A DNA stretch of 64,000 bases from Bugula neritina (lineage: Eukaryota > Bryozoa > Gymnolaemata > Cheilostomatida > Bugulidae): assembly GCA_964035545.1 (NCBI GenBank), contig OZ037765.1:28012004-28076003 (forward strand). Reading direction: 5' to 3'. Below the pieces are notes generated by a model, which worked only from the letters and a program-made list of their open reading frames with translations, did not search any database and was not told the DNA's origin. Below are positions 36,601 to 51,600 of this stretch, piece after piece. The translations under genes were made by a program, and so were the position numbers. The stretch's first letter is position 1. Each line of letters starts with the position of its first letter.

Positions 36601-39600
36601 TTACTACCAATTGCAGCAAATGATAGCCAATTCACTTCAATATAAAGTAATAAGACTAATTTATTAATTATGAAATTATCTACTGGGTTTGCCCCAACTT
36701 ATGTCATAAAGTGTTCCCTCCATATCTCACTAAGCTATGGTCCGAAACCTAGATTCCTGACATAGTAGGATACCAGATTTAACCCATGGATCCCATTAAA
36801 TTTGGTCGTTTTGTCCTTATACACACACATAAGCCACTAAGGTGCGGGGAGGGGGGTCCAAGCCCTTTTCATGACCTATTGAAGTTTATAAGAAAGGGAA
36901 CCATGAGATACAGAGGGAGCACTGTAGTTATAGAAAATATTATATTCAGGTGCCAACCCAATAATAGAAAATCCTATAAACGCAGCTACCACATACCTGA
37001 TAGTCAAATAAAATTTTCAAAATGCTCAAAATTCTTGCATACAATATGTGATGTTATTTTGCTTGTGCAATGTATTTTACGTTCTATTTTAGAGAAAAAT
37101 GTATGTAAAGGCTACACATAAAGCTTGGGTGGTGCTGGTGTGGATATTTATGACTCTGAATATACAGTATGGCTACTCACAGACATGTGAGAATAAAGGG
37201 CCCACCACGGAGTTCTGCGAAGTTCTCATTAACCAGTATCAACATCTCTGCTATGATGACATCCTTTCACAAGTATGTGTGGATTGTAGCTTTTAAATTA
37301 CATTACTGCCCATTCACCAACACAAAATAGTCTAATAACAATGCTTTAGAAGTTTGCTTTATTTACACTTGAAAACTCTTGGATGGGAATAGCAACACTA
37401 GAACAATCTCACGAGTTTTGATAATGCCCCATAGCGCTACTCGTTAAAATTTATGTAGTGAAAAGATCGCCATAAGGACTATTTTTTCAAATATAAAATC
37501 CAAATTCTTGTCCAACTATTTAGTCGCCAGTACTCCTTCACCCCAGAACCAGTCAGTTCGGATAGCGAGTATTAGACTGATAGCAAAGTGACACGCATTT
37601 TTCGTCAAAATCTAAAGAAATTTTGTGGCATGTAACATTTATTATTGGCATAAATAATAGATGCTACATTCTACAGCAGGGGTGTCCAACCTTTTCAGAC
37701 CGAGGGCCACAGAAATGAAATATTTCATGGTGAGGGCCACATTGTAAGCTTCAGCTTGTGCTGGGGGCCACAGCATCAGTATTTTTCAAACTACTTTATT
37801 TCAAAACTTTATGAATCATTACACAATTAAGTATCAATAGTTACTGCCAGCTGCAGTTTTTTTGTGTTACTTGTATAAATAAGGCATTTAAAAGGTGGCT
37901 TTTCACTTTAATTCGTGTAAACAGTGAAAAATTATTTTAGTTTTATGCCTTCGAGGGCCACATAAATGTAGGCTGGGGCCACATCCGGCCCAAGAGCCGC
38001 CTGTTGGACAGCCCTGCTCTACAGCATTAAAATTATTAAAAAGTTCAATTTTCTTCCTGCACATTCATAACTAGTCTGTATGAGACCATGTTGCAAGATG
38101 TGGGTTTTTACTGAGTGGGAGCGAGTTTACACTGTAAAGATAAGCAAACACTGTCCCATTCAGATGTTTGAATTCCTGTGCAATAAGTAACTAAAAAGAA
38201 ATCAAGTCAATGAAATTGGATTATATCCTATTTCATAAATAGTAGGGGGAGAAAAGATTCTGTTAAAATGACTTTGCCATAAATTTAGGAACATATGCTA
38301 CTTGTAGGACTGCTGCCAGTCATGTGAAGAATTGAGGCAACAACCAGAATGTCCATTTGGAAATAAAAGGCCTTCATTTTGCAATATTCTTACAGTAAAA
38401 AATTGTACCTCAAGTGAAACAATTGATGACTGCTGTAAATTATGTGAGGGTATAACAACTCCGCAAACAACTAGAGACATAACTACCACTGCAACTCTCA
38501 CTTTAGCTACTGCAACTTCTATCAGTGTGATATCTGAAGGTACAGTGCCCAATACTACTGAATATCAAGAAGGGACCACAGAGAACAGTATGGTATCAAA
38601 TGACAATGTAATTAGTAGAATCACAGAAGATGAAGCAGGTACCATAGACATAACTGCAAATGATTTTAAAACAGAAACACAAACAAAAGAGGAAGATACA
38701 ACCACAAAAGAGGAAGCAAGTGTTACAGAAATAACTACAAATGAATACACTACAGAAACACAAACAACAGATGAAGATACAACCATAGAAGATAAAGCAA
38801 GCACTACAGACATAACTACAGATGACTTTACAACAGAAATACCAACAACAGATGACAATACAACTAGTGGAACTACAGATGAAAAAACAGGCACTACAGA
38901 CATAACTGCAGATGATTACACTACAGAAACACAAACATATGACAATACAACCACAGAAGATGAAGCAAGTACTACAGAAATAACTATAGATAACTTTACA
39001 ACAAAAATACAAACAACAGATGACAATACAACTAGTGGAACCACAGAAGAGAAAGCAAGCACTACAGACATAACTACAGATGACTTTACAACAGAAATAC
39101 AAACAACAGAAGACGATACAACCACAGAAGAAGAAGCAAGCACTACAAACATAACTACAGATGGTTACACAACAGAAACACAAACAGATGACAAGACAAC
39201 TGCGGAAAAGGAAACAAGCACTACAGACATAACTACAGATGATTTTTCAACAGAAATACAAACAACAGATGACAATACAACTAGTGGAACCACAGAAGAA
39301 GAAGCAGGCACTACAAACATAACTACAGATGGTTACACAACAGAAACACAAACAGATGACAAGACAACTGCGGAAAAGGAAACAAGCACTACAGACATAA
39401 CTACAGATGATTTTTCAACAGAAATACAAACAACAGATGACAATACAACTAGTGGAACCACAGAAGAAGAAGCAAGTACTACAGACATAACTACAGATGA
39501 CTTTACAACAGAAATACAAACAACAGAAGACGATACAACCACAGAAGAAGAAGCAAGCACTAGAGAGATAACTACAGATGGTTACACAACAGAAACACAA

Positions 39601-42600
39601 ACAGATGGCGATACCACTGTAGAAAAGGAAGCAAGCACTACAGACATAACTACAGATGACTTTACAACAGAAATACAAACAACAGATGACAATACAACTA
39701 GTGGAACCACAGAAGAAAAAGCAATCACTACAGACATAACTACAGATGATTTTACAACAGAAACACCAACAACAGATGACGATACAACCACAGAAAATGA
39801 AGCAAGCACTACAGATATAACTACAGATGATTACACAACAGAACCACAAACAGATGACAATACAACCACAGAAGAAGCAAGTACTACAGACATAACTACA
39901 GATGATTTCACAACTAGTGGAACCACAGGGGAAGAAGCACCAACAACAGAAAAAGATACAACCACAGAAGATGAAGCAAGCACTACAGACATACCTACAG
40001 ATGACTTTACAACAGAAATACAAACAACAGATGACGATACAACTAGTGGACCCACAGATGAAGCAAGTACTACAGACATAACTACAGATGATTTTACAAC
40101 AGAAACACCAACAACAGATAAAGATACAACCACAGAAGATGAAGCAAGCACTACAGACATAACTACAGATGACAATACAACTAGTGGAACCACAGAAGAA
40201 GAAGCAAGCACTACAGACATAACTACAGATGATTTTACAACAGAAACACCAACAACAGATAAAGATACAACCACAGAAGAAGAAGCAAGTACTACAGATA
40301 TAACTACAGATGATTTTACAACAGAAACACCAACGACAAATGAAGAGACAACCACAGAAGATGAAGCAAGCACTACAGATATAACTACAGATGATTACAC
40401 AACAGAAAAACAAACAACAGAAGAAGATAAAACCACAGAAGATGAAGCAAGCACTACAGATATAACTACAGATGACAATACAACAAGTGGAACCACAGAA
40501 GAAGAAGCAAGCACTACAGACATAACTACAGATGATTTTACAACAGAAACACCAACAACAGATAAAGATACAACCACAAAAGATGAAGCAAGCACTACAG
40601 ATATAACTACAGATGATTACACAACAGAAAAACAAACAACAGAAGAAGATAAAACCACAGAAGATGAAGCAAGCACTACAGACATACCTACAGATGACTT
40701 TACAACAGAAATACAAACAACAGATGACGATACAACTAGTGGACCCACAGAAGAAGAAGCAAGCACTACAGACATAACTACAGATGATTTTACAACAGAA
40801 ACACCAACAACAGATGACGATACAACCACAAAAGATGAAGCAAGTACTACAGACATAACTACAGATGATTTTACAACAGAAACACCAACAACAGATGAAG
40901 ATACAACCACAAAAGATGAAGCAAGCACTACAGACATAACTACAGATGATTTTACAACAGAAACACCAACAACAGATGACGATACAACCACAAAAGATGA
41001 AGCAAGTACTACAGACATAACTACAGATGATTTTACAACAGAAACACCAACAACAGATGACGATACAACCACAGAAGACGAAGCAAGCACTACAGACATA
41101 ACTACAGATGATTTTACAACAGAAACACCAACAACAGATGACGATACAACCACAGAAGATGAAGCAAGTACTACAGACATAACTACAGATGATTACACAA
41201 CAGAAACAACAGATGACGATACAACCACAGAAGAAGCAAGTACTACAGACATAACTACAGATGATTTCACAACTAGTGGAACCACAGGAGAAGAAGCACC
41301 AACAACAGAAAAAGATACAACCACAGAAGATGAAGCAAGCACTACAGACATACCTACAGATGATTACACAACAGAAACACAAACAACAGAAAAAGATACA
41401 ACCACAGAAGACGAAGCAAGCACTATAGACATAACTACAGATGATTTCACTACAGAAACACAAACAGCAATAACTACCACACAGCGCTTGACTTCTATGT
41501 TTACAAATAGCACTGCTATAACAACGCCAGAGGCTACAACACCTTTACCTATCTCTTGCAGCACAAGAAACGTATTGAACGACTGTGAAGACTTTGTGCG
41601 GCAAGCTCCATTCATATGCAACATTGAGAACATTCGTAACATGTGCTGCACAACTTGTTTTAGCTATGTAAGTAGTATCATTTATTCAAATGCTTGTCGG
41701 GGGACAACTTATTTAATCTGGTCATTAATATATAGCATATTAAATTAAACAAGACATTTACAATCAACTTATGGTATTAGTATGTAAGTGAAAAATGATA
41801 ATTTTGTTTAGGAACTGCCTGAGCAGCCAGAAACATGCCGCTATGGAGATAATGAATTGTATTGCGCTGGAATTGAGGAGTCTTCATGTCTAACTGACAA
41901 GGTCATCCTAGACTGCTGTCTAACCTGTACTAAATATGCACAGCAAACAACAGAAAATCTTAATGCATCAACTGCAATGCCTGAACCAGATTCAACAACA
42001 AATCCAAATGCTACTCCAACTGAAGTAAGTCATCTATACTTTTCATTCTCCATAACTTTTAACAAAGACGACAGTGAAAACTTTCCAACAAAATACTAGC
42101 CATGACAAATAATGATACAGAATAAAACGTAACAAGACATGGGACAACTTCAAGAAGATTAAAAAAATCAATTTCTGATAAATTCTGGAGCAGCCGTGGT
42201 CTAGGGGTTAGAGCGTTTGCCTAGTAAACACGAGGTCATGGGTTCGAGCCCGGACAAAGGCCATTGGTGATGTTAGGAAGAGCATCCAGTCATAATTGCT
42301 CCTGTGCCTCATTTAAATAAGTCCTCAGCCCATTCTAACAAAAACCCTTTCCATCAGGGGTTTTTCACAGAGATAGGGACTATACACTTGCGTGAGTTTT
42401 TTAATTTCTAATAATTTCTCTAATTGCAGGAGAGCACAAATAATTTGCTGACAACAGAAACACCTATAGATATTGGTGGTCCAGAAGTCACTGGACCAGG
42501 TGCGACTGTCCTCTTCAACAAGGCTTCTCCGCTATTGGGCAATTTGGGCATAGTGGTACTGGTGTTGACAGTCGTAGCCGTATTTATTATAATATTATTA

Positions 42601-45600
42601 TCAGCTGTATGTATATTAATGAGGCACAGTAGCAGGCCCATGAAGTATCAACTACAAACATTAGAATCACAGGCACCTCTATCTACTCCTCTATAACGTT
42701 AGAGAGCTTGTATTTTTTATATTAGCTCAACATAAAACTGTAATTTTGATTCCACAACAGTTGATACCAACATTAAAATTAAAGTGGTAGAATGAGTACT
42801 ATAATTTATTGAACTATCTCATGTAAACACAGTATTATTGAACTAGTTGTGGCAATCTGAATTTTATTTACAAAATGCTCACTTGTAAATTTTTGAACAG
42901 TAAACAAAAAATACGTGCCATTATTCGCCATTTACTAAAAAAGAATCTTCGTATGTCTTTTATTGCAATTTTTTTTATTATTTTTCATGTTTTGACTTTG
43001 CATAATAAAATTTAAAGTTGTTTTTTGCTATCAATTCTCAACTTTTTATATATCATGCTGTATTTAATATGTGGTGGTTATTCATTGCACTGTTACTATG
43101 ACAGCACAATTGCAAGGAGTGGCACGGTACTACTACCAGCACGCTCCTAAAGATATTAAGTGAAACACAAGTTGAGTTTCAAATGCACCGCCTACGTCAT
43201 TGTCAAATCATCACATGTGACAGCTTGTATTATATAAATCCAATTGCTTGAAGAACTGATGCATGACTCAAATCTCATTTTACAATTTTTGACATTTATA
43301 TAGCACCCAGTCAATCAGACTAAATTAGCAGACAAAGGTGTCCTTTTTAAAATAGTATTGAATAATACAAAAGGTGCGGCGTATACCTGTGAAGTAGGTC
43401 ATGTTGGTGTAGAGTGGAAACCACACAGCTTATCATAGCCGGGAGAGAGGGCAAGGCAGCTACTTTCAGCTGACAGATTAGCTCGCCAAAGAGGAGAAGA
43501 ATGTTTGCTTGAACTGCAACCATCTGCATGTTGGCAAACACCTCACACAGCTCAGACAACAGCTACAGATAAATATGGATAAATAAACATCACATAAGCA
43601 ATGCTATGACTACAACACACTAAGGAAGACAGAAGAACTAGTGGCAGCAACTTTCAAAATTAAATTATTAGTTTTTTTTATCAAAGTTTAATAGCAATGA
43701 ACAAGCTAGTCATCAGTTTCATTCAAGTTGTTCACAGGCAGCTTTACAAAACAATGGCTAGTGAACAGAGCGAGAAAATTGATAATTTTGACTGTAAAAT
43801 GTGAATAGCAAAAAATAACTGCCCATTGTACAACAACAATCAAGGAGATATCTTTCACATTGTTATGTTTGTCTCCATAAGCAAACTTGTGTGGTGTACC
43901 TGTAAATTATGCAGCCATAATTTTGTTATTTATCAATATACAAACCTCAGCAAATAAAGATGAATGCTTGCTAGCTAAAACTCTAGTTAGTATTTTTAGA
44001 CTAAACAGAGCAGTCTGTCTATTGGTGGTGTCTTCATTGTCCTCTACTTCACTTGTATGATCCAAGGCTATACGCTTCACTATTGGTATAAGGTCTATCA
44101 AGGAAGCCAACTACCAAATATAAGCATATTTGCTAATACTAAATGGATATATACAATGAGCACATAAGAGGTTTCCTTGTTAGCATAATATTAAAATAGG
44201 GTGGTATAATAGTATAGTACAGCAGTTTAGCACAGCATTGAAGGGATAGTATAGCAATTTTAACACAGAATCAGAAAAGAGTAAAGTCAATAAAATATCA
44301 GATTATCACCTCATTTTCCTTGAAGACTGTTTGAGGAAGACGATTGTTGAGCAGGTCCAGAGCTTTTCTTCGTATCAAAATGAGATCACTTTTCAGCAGA
44401 CTTGAGATGACATCAATGAATACCAGACTGGGCAACAATGCATTCACCTATATACATATACATTATATATATTCCTATTTGTATATATTCGTGTACACAT
44501 ATATTGATGTATAAAAAACTTGCGGAAGTTTATAGTCACTATCCCTATAAGAAACACCTGATGGAAAGGTCTTTTCTAGCGAGCTAAGCACTTTTTCTGA
44601 TGTGGCACAGAAGCAATTATGACTGGATGTATACATATATGAAGATATATTTACATGTGATCTAGTGACAACCTAAACAGTTACTCTGATACACAAGTAC
44701 CCAGACTAAACTTAACTGCTGTGTGGTATAACACACACAGTGCCCACCTTATCGAGGACCTCATATGCTTTGTGAAGCAAAGCTTTCCAGAACTTGGCAG
44801 TCGGATGGTTGGCATATTTACTGGTTTCCTTGGCAACAAACCCGATATAACAGAGTCCCATCTCAACTAGCTGGTTAAAGTTTGAAGTGAGATTCAAATC
44901 ATCCTGGTTGTTGACCACCTGGAATCAGAACAAATGGATAAACACAGCACACTAAATTAACAAACAGAATCCAAAATATATTAATGGGGGTTTTTAATTG
45001 TAGTAGATAATATTTTAGCACCAGCCATTTAAATGTCCCGCTTTATGCTAACAAAATATGCATCTATCAGCATAAATAGAAAACAATAATAGTGCTGATA
45101 ATAGATCAACTGTAAACCCTTTGAAAAAGGTTTTGTGAACAATAGCTATCAGTTAGCACATAATAAACAGTGCCCACATAGGTCGGTGTGCTCAAGTACT
45201 ACTTTATGTGTATACAGTGCAAACAGGATCTTTAGAACACTTAAACACACAGTACTTTCACAGCTATATAAACAATATTTAACTTAACATCTACAGATCG
45301 CAACTCAACAAAGCTTCTTATTAGCAAAAGAAGAGCAGAATCAACACTTGAAAATATACCTGCTCAACAAACGCAGACGACGATAGAAGGGAAACTATGA
45401 AGGCAGAACTCTCATAAGTGAAATGCCGGAGCTGCTTAGGTGTGCGCAACGTTGTGTCAAACAGACCGTCACTTATAGAACTTTTGCTCTTCACTAAAAT
45501 TAAAAACACATCATAAAAATAATAGATCAGGGGGTTGATGAGCATAATAAGTAGAAGAGATAATCTATTGCTAAAAATAGTACCTAATTTTGCTTTTTTT

Positions 45601-48600
45601 GGAGTCTTTCTAGCTGGTTTGGCAGCTGCATCGCTAGAGTCATACTGTAGACTACTGAGAAACTCTAAGATCCTTGTACAAGCTTCTAGCTGACTGGTTA
45701 GAGGGAACTTAGTGAACAGGGAAAGTAAAAACACTGGCTGGCTTGACGTTGTCTGTAAGATAAACACGCTACTTGACTACATGCTATGACACACAGCTTT
45801 CTAATAGATAGTTTTTTACAACAGATTTCTATTGTCTATTAGCTACGAGATGCAAAACATATATTCTAAAACTGTGGGTTTGTAGAACAAATACTGGCTC
45901 AATTTCTATAATAAGGTTTAGTATAAATCTAACTTTGGACTGCCAAGAGTAGATTTTAAGTTGACGTGGGTTCAGCTTAAGACTACTGCTTCATAAAGTA
46001 AGACAATACAACTTTAATATAAAGCAATTAAATAAAGTAAAACGGTCTGCGGGTTGAAATTTAGATAAAAATTTCAACTCTTCGTACTACTTTACTTGGT
46101 AAATTCAAGACTAATGAACTAAATAATACCTTCCAATCATACTCGTTGGTGGACTCTGGTATAGGGCTGGAGGTGGTAAGATTCTCAATGCAGAGACAAG
46201 TACAAGCATATAGGTACTTGTAATCACCGATAGTATGAAGCAGCTTGGAGAAGAGGGGGAGACGTCTATGTTCTGGTATATGAGGGTAGGCGTCAACAAA
46301 CACTCTGACTATAGAGGTGATGGTGTATTCCCCAGAGTCATCTGATGCCTGAGTCAAACAGAGACAAATCATAAGTGAGAAATCGTCATCAAAAGCGTCA
46401 CATAACAACTGTAAAACTATGTGGCAATAATAAAACTAATTTTAAAACTACGTATTTAAACATTGACTGCCTGCAAGAAATATACTTAGCGGTAGTTGGA
46501 TAGACGGTCAGATATTATTACCAGGGGTACAACTCTAATGGAAATATACAATATCATATTGCATATTCTACCTTGACAATCTCAGGCACTACAGTGTCCA
46601 GTGTTTTGGTTATAATCTGGAAACTGTACATGTCATCCTGGCGCATTATGTTGGCTCCCATGTACGTGAATATAGACATGACGTGATGAAGAACTCGGTT
46701 CTACAGGCAAACACAATGGCTAAGGTAAGTAACAGCATTGTGAATTTATTGCTCTATAAATGCGAAATCAGCTTTTTTAGAATTTTAGAAATGTACAAAC
46801 TGTAAATACTACACCGGGCACAATGGGCCATTGTAGCATTATACTCCAAAACTAGATATAATATCTATATTTCTATAGAAAATAAAAAAAATAAAATAAT
46901 GAGAAAAATGTAGAATATTCCACAACTATACTCATTTACTTTTTGCTTGGTGGATTTTGAACAGCAGTAAAACTTTCAACTAACTTAGAGAATAAAAACA
47001 AATCAAAACTTGCGCAAGAAAACAAGTAAGGCTGATCTAACTTTTAGAGTGTAGGTTTTTAAATGCACATAATATGTTACATATTAGAGTATGGTTAGGC
47101 ATGTATTCTCAATACATACGGGATACATTTTAGCTGCACTTTTCAGCACAAGGAGAGCCTGCTGGTGTGTCTGAGGGTTCTGAGAGGTGCGAATACATTG
47201 AACAATGGACTCAATGTTCAGATTATCAACCGGTACTTTCTCTACAAGAGAATAGTAGATAATGAACCACAAACAAAGCCATGACAACCAGGTATATAAT
47301 TAATAGTAAAAAAAAACCCGGTAATTTTTCATAATGTTGGTAAAAAATATATAACAAAAAGAAAAATACCATCACTTTCGGAATTTAGTTTGTTCAGCAC
47401 ATTGTCTAGGGAGCCTAAAAGGAGGTGCTTCATGTAGTCAGACTCAGGACTCTCTAAGGAAGTCTCCAATAAGCTGTAACAATCAATGGCTATTCAGTAA
47501 ACTCTCAACAAATACCTTCAACATTGCAACACAATACAAGTGTAGCCCTTCCCGAGTGCCTTTATAATACTACACATTCCTTCAATCAGGATGTAACACA
47601 GCACATTGGAGAAACAAAAAAGCTCTATATTACAAACAAGCTTGTATAATAGGAATTTGTGTATCACAGTATTACACTGATTGCAATCATTGATTATGCA
47701 CAATACTTTCTTTAATCTCACAACAATTAATCAACCAATAAATAGGCTTACAAAATTGTTACTCAACATCTCAATGTAACTTAAAACTCTTTTATAAACT
47801 TATTTAATTGCCCTGTCATAGCATAGAGAAGATGTGAATCATAACTTGAAGGCAGCAGCTAACCATGTGATGAGGTTGAAGAGTGGAGTAATAAGTACTC
47901 CACTGTTCTCCAGTTTCTTCTTATTCTGTAACCATTCCAGGAGAAGACGTACTCTCTTCCACTCTGTACCGTCTAAGCCAGTGGGCAGCGCAGAGGTCTT
48001 GACCTCTGACCTTTAAACCAAATTTGGCAACACCAATGATACCAGAATGCTAAGAATCAACAGAGACCAAACCGCCAATCAATAGTCAAATTGTCCATTA
48101 TTCTTACCGTTTGAACTTCTTAGTTTTCATGGAATCATCTGTTTTCTCAGCTTTGAGAGGACTATTGAGAATGTCGGTGACGACTTCAGCAGGAAGCGTG
48201 ATCTGTGCAACAGACAGACAACTGATGTGAGAATTGCCAGGCATAGAGCAATTGATGAACACATAACGCAACATAAACATATATTATATTTGCCAAATAC
48301 ATTTACCAACCCATGTTACTATTGCAGTTTAAATTCATAGTTATTGGAATGCACAGAATTTCAATTTATGAGAATAGAGTGAGAGCAGAATAGCTACATT
48401 ATATCTACACACACAAGTATATATAGCCAGTAAGAGAAACTGTATGATTGAGCCCTCTGAACGTAGCCATGAACACTTTAAGGCTTGAATTGAGAAAAAT
48501 TTTTCTATTATATGATTTAATATAAACATTTAGCTTCTTCTATTTGAAAAGGTTCTGACTATAATGAGTTTTTTGTTCTGGTGAGGGGACAAATCCTGAA

Positions 48601-51600
48601 GCAGTTAGTGTGCACATAATGATGTACTACGTACTCTTTTGATGAGTTTAGATATCTCTGCCTGTACGCTGACGTGTTCAGTCTTCCGGTATATATCTAA
48701 AGAGTGTGATATGATGGCTCCTTTTAGTGCTGCCAGCTGAAGTCCATCAAACATCTTTTTTGAAACCTTCCAAAAAATGCTATACTTATATCTCACAATA
48801 GCAACATGGCTGTCCAATCATCACTATAGCTATACCAATAGTTACAAATAGGACGATCTATGTTTATAAGGCCTACTGACCACTCTATTATATTTTAAAT
48901 AAATGTGCAATGTACTACATCACTCTATAAAACTCAAGTTTAGAGTCACTATCCCTGTGAGAAACCCCTGATGTAAAGGTATTGTTTGCTGAATTGGGTT
49001 AATGACTTATTCATATAGGGCCCAGGAGCAATTATGACTGAATGCTCTTCCTAACATCACCAATGACCTTGACTGGAGATCCACTCATGACTACAGGTTT
49101 ACTAAGCTAGCACTCTAGATCTCTAGCTTCCTGTATTACATTACTCTATACACAAACAAACTTAACTGTAGACAACTACTTAAAGTCAAACCTAATAATG
49201 TCATCTTGGTTAGAAAAACAATAATAAATGACTGGTGAGCTGTGGTTGGTGTTCATATTACCAGAGAGAGAGCATGCTGCTGACAGAGGGGTGATAGCAA
49301 TGCTGTCACAAACAAGTCCCACAACTCCTTCTCTTTGGCCAAAAGTCCGACTGAACTCTCATCAAATCTATCCAAACAGGCACACAGCAGTCGAGTATCA
49401 GCAACACCCTCATTTGAGTCCAGAAGACGCCTTAACAAGTCTTTAATACCAACCAGTACAGACTGCAAGTACAACTGTGGCTTAGGAACATGATCAGGTG
49501 ACATACATGAAATAACAGAATGACCTTAAAGGATGGTAACAAACATTTGAATATCCAAACATTACGTTAATACAATAAACCTTTAAGGCAAATGGAATTA
49601 TGAGCCACATGTTTTATCCCAAGTGCTGTGAAATCCACAAGTACATGAGCATTGACAAACAAAAGTAATCAAGTAAAAAGTTATCAAGAGAGAACAACTT
49701 CCCACATGAAGGGTAGACTGCACAGTGCATTTTCAAGACAGAGCATCCACAATAATAAACTTAACACATAATTGGTTAACTTTATAAATTATATTTCTAA
49801 TAAGTATTAAATTTACAAACTTTGGTTTGCTTTTATATGGTTGGTCGTGTGTTCTTGTAAAACTGAAAAACATCATCCACATACAAATTTTGTTTATCCA
49901 AGAGGTTATATGATTAAAAAAGCCATCATAAGAGTTATTCCCACTACTTACAGAATCTCTGTAAGAAGAAAGAGCCAACATCAGCCCTCTAACCATTGCA
50001 CCAGGAAGAGTTTCATCCACAATCAATTTCAACAGTTCATTCAGAGTAGAGGTCGATTTGCATTCCTCTAAAAACTTTGCTACTCCCTAAAAGCCAATCA
50101 AACAGTTATAAAAAATATTTCATTTATTGAAAATAACATTCTAACAGTGTAAAAATAAAGTACAACAACTGCTAGCAACCTTTGCATACACAGCTTGTCA
50201 TAGGAGTTGTCTACAACATAGTTCTTGCAGACTTACTTCAGGTACATGGAGATAGTCGGTCCTAATCTCCCTTGACTGTGAGAGTAATGCAGCTACGAAG
50301 CTGTGCAACTTGTAAGAATTATCCGACGACTCATCAAGTCTAGCCAACAGCTTCAAAACTAACTTCCTGATCATCTTCTGGTCACTCATTAAAAGGGAAA
50401 GCAAGCAGCCCACAGCTAAAAAAAAAAGAGTTTTAGTTAATAATAAGCTCCAAGCAAGCAAAAACGGTGACATTATTGGGAATGCTACATGCCACAATAA
50501 ATATTTTAAATGAAACAGAGAAAATAAAATATGGCTATGTGCTATACTGCAATGCTCCAATAATCAATGAGCTGGTTAATCCCCATAGCTTTCTACATCA
50601 AAAATTATGCTCTCTGTGCATGTGAATGTCTATAAGTATACATGTACATATCTATATGAGTGTAAACATTGGCATTATTAAATTTATTATTTTATCAGTG
50701 TTGCCCCAAAAAGCTTACCTGTAGACGTCAGAACTAAGAAAGAATATATAGTATGTTGGTCATTAAAAAATGTAAACAGAGTGTTCCAATCATTTCGATT
50801 ACTAGAAACAGCAGTTCCATCACATCAAATAGAAACGATCACTCACTAAATTTCCCATTCTGAGCAAGGTGTAGACCTTCCAGGATATCGTCAGGCAGCT
50901 CTAAGACCAGGTGCAGTAGGTTGAGTGTCAAGGAGTCGTCTTCTCTCATTACCAGAGTGACAAATGAACGGTCAAAGTCTCCCTTCTGTATCCAAGAGTC
51001 AACCGTAGCCACTATCATCTCCACCTTTCTCTCGGCAATCAGGTTTGACAAAAACGAGTGGTATAACTTCACAACACTCTCACTGCTGTGCCAGTCTCCA
51101 CTCCAATCTAATAATAGAGATTACATGACAGTTTCAAAACAGAAAACGTACCCCAATACAAATACATGAAGAGAGAAACACATTCTAGCCGTCAACTCAC
51201 CTTCAAAGATTTTAATGATTTCAGTGTTGATGGCAGCTAAGGATTCCTCTGGGCAGTTTGCAGAGTCTTGTGATTTGGTCTGAAAACAGGGGAGAAAACT
51301 TTGACTATTATTTTAGCCTATACTCACCTTAATAAAATAGCTCAGATCTGTGGTTGGGTAAAAATGATTACCTAAAAACATAATTCAACTACAATACACT
51401 CTCCTACTATGAGAGTGTATTTGCTTCAGAATAACAGTATGGGGCTAAAATGTTATCACAATTCAATTAATTAAAGTCTAATAATTTACTTGACAGTATA
51501 TTTTTATAATTTGCAATAATTTGTAGCAATTGTAGTTTTCCCCCAACTAACCAAGTTAAATATTAATTTGTAGCAAATGAAATGCTGCCTCATTTATATT

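Noticed and set aside
39415-41463. 682-codon minus-strand open frame, cysteine-rich, plus several valine/serine-rich minus-strand frames over 38565-41651
   Set aside because: They are antisense translations of the Thr/Asp/Glu coding repeat. The unit length is a multiple of three, so any frame free of stops in one unit stays open throughout. No start context, splice structure or known domain.
42188-42260. Possible functional tRNA-Thr gene
   Set aside because: Internal promoter boxes are good, but the acceptor stem does not pair and the same downstream body recurs at other loci, so it is a SINE head.
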